Origin: Verrucomicrobiota bacterium
Lineage (GTDB): Bacteria > Verrucomicrobiota > Verrucomicrobiia > Palsa-1439
Assembly (NCBI GenBank): GCA_003152315.1
Contig: PLZV01000010.1
Coordinates: 1-36,279 of the forward strand
Length of the DNA stretch: 36,279 nucleotides
Direction: 5' to 3'
Part shown: positions 32,590-36,279 of the stretch, in pieces
Layout of the letters: every line of letters starts with the position of its first letter
Position numbering within the stretch: the first letter of the stretch is position 1
The notes under the pieces: model-generated
The model's input: only the letters and a program-made list of their open reading frames with translations
Told to the model about the DNA's origin: nothing
Databases searched by the model: none
Made by a program: the position numbers and the translations under genes

Positions 32590-32757
32590 TCCCCCCTCAC
32601 CTTACTCCTCTCCCCCGGAGGGGAGAGGAAATTCACGCATGCTGTGGTATTGGTAGCAGGCACCTTACGCCTCTCCTTCGGGGGAGAGGAAATCCCCCAA
32701 AGCGCAGACCAAACAGCATCTCCTCTCCCCTTGGGGGAGAGGACGGGTGAGGGGTCC
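32590..32757. repeat. cluster of three hairpin repeats (CTCTCCCC...GGGGAGAG type)
   Basis: Three similar palindromes follow the hydroxylase genes: CCTCTCCCCCGGAGGGGAGAGG at about 32608-32629 (arms of about 10 bp), a second at about 32670-32689 with loop TTC, and a third at about 32722-32742. CCCCTCACC near the left end pairs with GGGTGAGGGG at 32745-32754, so the whole block can also fold on itself. Repeats of this composition are scattered between genes in many GC-rich genomes. The first hairpin could double as a terminator for the hydroxylase operon, but no T-run follows. Confidence 0.75.
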
Positions 32758-32820
32758 GTCCTGCCGTCTCATCGTAAAGGCCTGTTAGAGACGCAACAGT
32801 AGCCGTCGGCCAGCGATCAG

Positions 32821-34377
32821 CTATTTGCCGGCGGCTGGCAGGAATAGATCGGCCATGTTGGTCGGCCATGATCGGCTGATGGCCGTTTTGCCACCGGCCA
32901 GGTTTGCGAGTACGACCTCCACCCGGTTGGTGCTTCCGGAAGGGTTGCCCGCAGGCACGGCCAATGTGATTTCATTCGCGGTTCGCCAACTCGGGATGAG
33001 TTGCTCAGAGTTTTGCGTGTTGGTGTACACATCGCTTGCCTGCAGTGGCACCAGTTTCCCGGTGTCCAAGGATAAAATGCTCACTTTCCCGGCGTTGCCG
33101 GGGATGGCCACCTTCTTTTTGTCCGGGCTGAGCACAAAGCGGTCCGCACGGTTCGGCAGCCCTTCGATGTCAGCTGGGGTGACGACCGATACGACGGACT
33201 GTGTTGGGCCCGACGAGAGCGCGAACACCGTGAGTAAACCCGGCATATCGGCAGAGATGGCCGGCAAGTGGACCGGAGCCGCGGCGAATAAGGTCCGTCC
33301 ATCCGGCAGACAGGCCACGCGAGTGCTGTGTTCACTGAGAAGGACCCCGGCCAAGTCTTTGGCCGGTGGGAACTCGGCGAGCATCTGGCCGAATGACCCG
33401 CAAACCTGCCGGCTCGTGATCGTGCCGAGTTGCACGCCCTTGCTGAGCAGTTCGTAAGGAATGGTGGTCTTGGCGTACACAAGGTCCTGGCCGTCGGCCG
33501 ACCAGTCGCCTTCGGTAACGCCTTCGTCCACCAGCGTGGCGTGACCAGCGGCGGAGGCAGGGATGACATAGAGGGACGGGCGCCCCGGTGTTTCCGCGGT
33601 AAACGCAATCACCTTTCCGGTCGGGGAAGCGCTCGCCCACAAGATTGAGAACGGGAACCGGGCCAACAACTGATCGGCCGGCGGTTCGGAGGGGAGAACA
33701 TTGCGGATGATGATCTCGTGGATATTGGGAGTGAGATCGTCGATCTTCGCTTTCTCATCCGCCGACATCGCATCGATGACGGGAGCGATGGCCTGCGGAT
33801 TGGTTTGTCGGAGATAGAAGGTCACCGACTGGAACAGCCAGATTCCGTTGTATGTCTCGCCGACCTCTAGTCGTTCCCATTTCTTGTACGACACGGAGTC
33901 GGTGAAATTGCTCCAGGTGCCGTGATAATTCTGGATGACGTTCACCATGTGGTCGGCGGCTTCCGTCACGCGGTCGACTTTGTCGGTGCCTATCAATTGC
34001 GCGTACTCATCCCAGGTTTTTGGTTTGACGTCGCGGACGGCGATTACGTGGCGGGAGTCTGGAAGCCAGGCGCGCGCATCGGTCGCCGGACCGAGGATGG
34101 CACCGGAACCGTCCACCAACCAGGTGCCGTCGTTGCCCTGCACGAAAGCGTGCTGGCCGTCGGGAGCCCAGTGAATGAAGTCGTGCAGGTCGCAGCCGGC
34201 GCCCAGCAGCAAGAAACAGCCGGCTACGCAGCTCAAAAACCGGTAGTACTCTAATTCGCCGTTTGGAGGGACGCGCTCCGTCGCGTCCGTTCCCTTAACG
34301 CGGCCACGACAGAGCGTGGCCCTCCAATTCAGGAGACTACCAAAAAACCGTTTGGAAATGTTTTTGGTGATGGTCAT
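32821..34377 (-). CDS. lipoprotein with WD40/TolB-like beta-propeller, signal region carrying a repeat
   Basis: The ATG at 34377-34375 has AAGGAG eight bases upstream and lies one base after the anti-sigma-like stop, so it is well supported; the product has 518 residues. The lipoprotein signal (SCVAGCFLLLGAGC, lipobox C62) is pushed unusually far in, because residues 17-39 are encoded by a 65-bp palindromic repeat. The rest has propeller-type blades with W-S/D-G motifs: HWAPDGQHAFVQGNDGTWLV, FSILWASASPTGKVIAFTAE, EGDWSADGQDLVYAKTT and LSPDKKKVAIPGNAGKVSIL. Such lipoproteins commonly act as envelope sensors or binding scaffolds. It is the third gene of an ECF sigma unit and may be the signal partner of that system. 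Confidence 0.75.
   Translation of the reverse strand: MTITKNISKRFFGSLLNWRATLCRGRVKGTDATERVPPNGELEYYRFLSCVAGCFLLLGAGCDLHDFIHWAPDGQHAFVQGNDGTWLVDGSGAILGPATDARAWLPDSRHVIAVRDVKPKTWDEYAQLIGTDKVDRVTEAADHMVNVIQNYHGTWSNFTDSVSYKKWERLEVGETYNGIWLFQSVTFYLRQTNPQAIAPVIDAMSADEKAKIDDLTPNIHEIIIRNVLPSEPPADQLLARFPFSILWASASPTGKVIAFTAETPGRPSLYVIPASAAGHATLVDEGVTEGDWSADGQDLVYAKTTIPYELLSKGVQLGTITSRQVCGSFGQMLAEFPPAKDLAGVLLSEHSTRVACLPDGRTLFAAAPVHLPAISADMPGLLTVFALSSGPTQSVVSVVTPADIEGLPNRADRFVLSPDKKKVAIPGNAGKVSILSLDTGKLVPLQASDVYTNTQNSEQLIPSWRTANEITLAVPAGNPSGSTNRVEVVLANLAGGKTAISRSWPTNMADLFLPAAGK
34263..34327. repeat. 65-bp palindromic repeat inside the lipoprotein coding sequence
   Basis: The ends TTGGAGGG (34263-34270) and CCCTCCAA (34320-34327) are perfect 8-bp inverted repeats. 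Between them lie two hairpins: GGACGCG/CGCGTCC (34269-34275 and 34282-34288) and GGCCACG/CGTGGCC (34302-34308 and 34315-34321). AATTC occurs just outside on both sides (34253-34257 and 34326-34330). The structure is that of a miniature dispersed repeat, here translated as residues 17-39 of the propeller lipoprotein. Confidence 0.7.
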
Positions 34378-34378
34378 C

Positions 34379-34855
34379 TTAATTCTCCTTCGAGTTTGCA
34401 TCACTCTTGGAACGTGATTGTTCGGTTGCGGAGGCCAAGAGGTACATCCGCTGGTTGGACCAGAAGGGAAGCGATTCGATCCTGCTCTTCACGAGAGCCG
34501 GTTGAATTTTTGCAATCGGTGGCGGATTGACAGCCGCCATGTTTTCCCGACGCGGGTTCGCGTGGATCACCAGCGCGGTAAGGCCCACGCCGACGACGAA
34601 CGAAGCGGCCAGCGCGAATACCTGTTCGGCGCGGTGTCGCCAGACAAGCCGATGAATCTGGTTCGGCATCTCGACCGTCGGCGCAGGGCTGCGCATTATC
34701 TCGGCGGCGAGGCGCACCGTTTCCTGTAACTCCCGGGCCTGTGTTGCCACGGCCGGGTCGTTGGCGAGATAATCGGCCAGCAACACCTCGGTGTCGGGGT
34801 CGAGGCGCTTTAGCGCGCGGTCCATCAACAAGCGTTCCAAAATATCGGGCTTCAT
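34379..34855 (-). CDS. anti-sigma-factor-like membrane protein
   Basis: The ATG overlaps the sigma factor stop (34852-34855), giving 158 residues. An N-terminal helical cytosolic region (ILERLLMDRALKRLDPDTEV, then VLLADYLANDPAVATQAREL) is followed by one membrane helix (VFALAASFVVGVGLTALVIH) and a short periplasmic tail rich in Lys/Ser. There is no His-x3-Cys-x2-Cys zinc motif, so it is not a classical ZAS anti-sigma factor. The size, single helix, and position directly after an ECF sigma gene all fit a sigma-binding role. A simple membrane protein of the operon is the alternative. Confidence 0.72.
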   Translation of the reverse strand: MKPDILERLLMDRALKRLDPDTEVLLADYLANDPAVATQARELQETVRLAAEIMRSPAPTVEMPNQIHRLVWRHRAEQVFALAASFVVGVGLTALVIHANPRRENMAAVNPPPIAKIQPALVKSRIESLPFWSNQRMYLLASATEQSRSKSDANSKEN

Positions 34856-35349
34856 GAATTTGTTTCCTCCGGCTTGGTCATCGTGCCGCGCAACTGGCGC
34901 ACGGCGTTGTGCAGGCGCGAGCGAACGGTCCCGATGGGGATGTCCAGCACGTGGGCGATTTCTTCGTAGGACAATTCCTGTTCGAGCCGCAGTTCCAGCG
35001 TGTCGCGCAATTCGGTGGGGAGACTGCGGATGGCTTCGCGCATGGCGGCGAGGCGGTCGTCCTTGGCGGCAGGTTCGGGCGCGGACTCGTACCAGGTTTG
35101 CGCGACGGGCAACGGATCGCGTTGGCGGCGGTAGTGTCGGGCAAGCATGTGGCGGGCGATGCCGAACAACCACGCACGGGGCATGGTCACCGCCGGCAAT
35201 TGGTCCGTCTGGCGGACGACCTGCAAGAAGGTTTCCTGCAAGAGATCGCCGGCGGTCGCGGTATCAGGACAGCGCCGGGCGAGGTAACTATAAAGCTCGC
35301 CCGAATGCTGCCGGTACAACTGCTCGATTAACCCTGGTTCGGATTGCAC
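34852..35349 (-). CDS. ECF-family RNA polymerase sigma factor
   Basis: The 165-residue protein has region 2 (IEQLYRQHSGELYSYLARRC, then AGDLLQETFLQVVRQTDQL with the conserved D-L-x-Q-E-T-F), the PRAWLFGIARHMLARHYRR stretch, and region 4 (LPTELRDTLELRLEQELSYE, then EIAHVLDIPIGTVRSRLHNA). Both DNA-recognition parts are complete. It should direct transcription of its own operon and perhaps envelope-stress genes, held in check by the membrane protein encoded next. The start at 35349 is preceded by an upstream region of about 245 bp that carries no gene; I could not fix its -35/-10 elements. Confidence 0.93.
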   Translation of the reverse strand: MQSEPGLIEQLYRQHSGELYSYLARRCPDTATAGDLLQETFLQVVRQTDQLPAVTMPRAWLFGIARHMLARHYRRQRDPLPVAQTWYESAPEPAAKDDRLAAMREAIRSLPTELRDTLELRLEQELSYEEIAHVLDIPIGTVRSRLHNAVRQLRGTMTKPEETNS

Positions 35350-35595
35350 GTTTGTAGGATTGTCTCCTGTATCCTAGTAGTTGCAAGTCGAGACCGAAAA
35401 GTTCACGCGCGAGGGCGGATTTATTGACTCAGCCAATCATGAGGCGGATCTTGAGCGACAATCAAGTGGCCTATGCACGTGCGGGTACCTTTGCACCTCA
35501 GACCCGCCATTCCACATCTCTACCTTCAAACCCTGCTCCCGATCCGACAGCGAAGCAAGCCAAACGAGCCGACCGCCGGAATCTTCGAAAACCTC

Positions 35596-36072
35596 TTAAA
35601 GACTTCCGCCGCTGCCGAGTTGCTTTTCGTAGAAAATGCAGTCGAGGCCGCCGAGTTGGCCGCGGCGGACTTCCTTGAAGCCGTTTTTGGCGTAGAAATG
35701 TTGGGCGCCGACGAGGACGACGGCGGTGTCGAGGTGCAAGACGGAGTAGCCGAGTTCTTGGGCGCGCTTTTCCAATGCCGTGTAGATCGCTTGCCCAAAG
35801 CCGTGTCTTTGATAATCGGCATGGACACGCATTCGTTTAATCTCGGCCCGATCCGGGTCGGTTTGGCGTAGCGCGCCCATCGCGACGATGCGGTCTTGAA
35901 GAGTGCCGACGAGGAATTCGCCGCTGCCGTTCAGGTAAACGGCCTCGATTTGATCCAGATCCGCATCCCAAGCGCAGCCACCAATGTGAGCGCCTGCGGC
36001 GAGCAGGGCCGTTTTGTGCAATTCGCACACGGCAGCGTGGTCGGATGGTTGATAGCGGCGAATCGTTAGCAT
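35596..36072 (-). CDS. GNAT-family N-acetyltransferase
   Basis: The 158-residue protein begins MLTIRRYQPSDHAAVCELHK, the usual first strand and helix of the GNAT fold. The central strand (EIKRMRVHADYQ) leads into the acetyl-CoA pyrophosphate loop QRHGFGQAIYTALEKRAQEL (Q/R-x-x-G-x-G/A). The second half is LHLDTAVVLVGAQHFYAKNG and FKEVRRG, with the conserved Y-x-K-x-G-F. The substrate (a protein amine or small metabolite) cannot be told from sequence. It is a stand-alone gene; 36073-36279 downstream of its start shows no gene, only AT-richer sequence. Confidence 0.9.
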   Translation of the reverse strand: MLTIRRYQPSDHAAVCELHKTALLAAGAHIGGCAWDADLDQIEAVYLNGSGEFLVGTLQDRIVAMGALRQTDPDRAEIKRMRVHADYQRHGFGQAIYTALEKRAQELGYSVLHLDTAVVLVGAQHFYAKNGFKEVRRGQLGGLDCIFYEKQLGSGGSL

Positions 36073-36279
36073 GATTAAGGCAGTGGCTCAAAGTTACAGA
36101 AGGGTGATGACGAAGACGAGGTTTTATGGGTGGAATGGAAGTGTGGGTCCTGATGCGATTTCAACAACTACGGGAATTCTGCGTTATCATGGGCGAGGCG
36201 AAGAGCCTCTCTGCGGTGCTGACGTGTGTGTGCAAAGAGAGATTCTTCGCTTCGCTCAGAATGAATATATGAAAGCGCG

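Noticed and set aside
1-36279. CRISPR arrays, rRNA genes and known insertion-sequence transposases
   Set aside because: No regularly spaced repeat array, rRNA-like sequence or transposase gene was seen in either strand.

Overview
The window looks like a chromosomal segment from a GC-rich Gram-negative bacterium with an outer membrane, most plausibly of the Verrucomicrobia/PVC type. That placement is an inference from gene content, hairpin-forming intergenic repeats and the many small lipoproteins. No rRNA or ribosomal protein marker is present to confirm it.

Left part (1-10068): a divergent pair of transcription units. On the minus strand two paralogous small lipoproteins precede the start of a P-type, proton-pump-like ATPase that runs off the window. 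On the plus strand a tightly overlapping six-gene operon encodes an OmpR-type response regulator, its histidine kinase, a membrane-fusion protein, an RraA-family protein, an RND pump and a TolC-family channel. Three half-sites repeated at exactly 11 bp lie in the divergent region and could let the regulator control both sides.

Mobile part (about 10.07-12.87 kb): a stretch of about 700 bp without a convincing gene, a small putative DNA-binding protein, an excisionase-like HTH protein and a tyrosine recombinase. The recombinase gene starts next to the 5' end of a tRNA-Arg(CCU). Its control region has direct repeats, and the upstream divergent region has two palindromes.

Middle part (12.9-28.1 kb): a thioredoxin-fold protein and an NAD-dependent epimerase, then a lipoprotein and a ChbG/HpnK-type deacetylase facing HpnA-like and HpnI-like genes. 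Next comes a compact fatty-acid/polyketide-like cluster: a 20-codon ORF, a ketosynthase fused to a degenerate ketosynthase, an acyl carrier protein, a halogenase-like flavoenzyme, an LpxL-type acyltransferase, a LolA-like protein and a FabZ-like dehydratase. A convergent, translationally coupled minus-strand unit (HydE/BioB-like radical SAM enzyme, cation/proton antiporter, AMP-forming acyl ligase) ends inside the dehydratase gene. The combination recalls aryl-polyene/flexirubin loci but lacks a visible ketoreductase, ammonia-lyase, thioesterase and MMPL exporter. It is the best candidate here for an undescribed system, probably making and placing an acylated, perhaps halogenated, envelope lipid or pigment. 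An isoprenylcysteine-methyltransferase-like membrane protein follows.

Right part (28.2-36.3 kb): a frameshifted response-regulator gene diverging from an intact one, a Tyr-rich secreted protein, a two-subunit Tat-exported molybdenum hydroxylase (IorA/IorB type), a block of hairpin repeats, an ECF sigma/anti-sigma/propeller-lipoprotein operon and a GNAT acetyltransferase. The propeller lipoprotein gene carries a 65-bp palindromic repeat, read in frame within its signal-peptide region.
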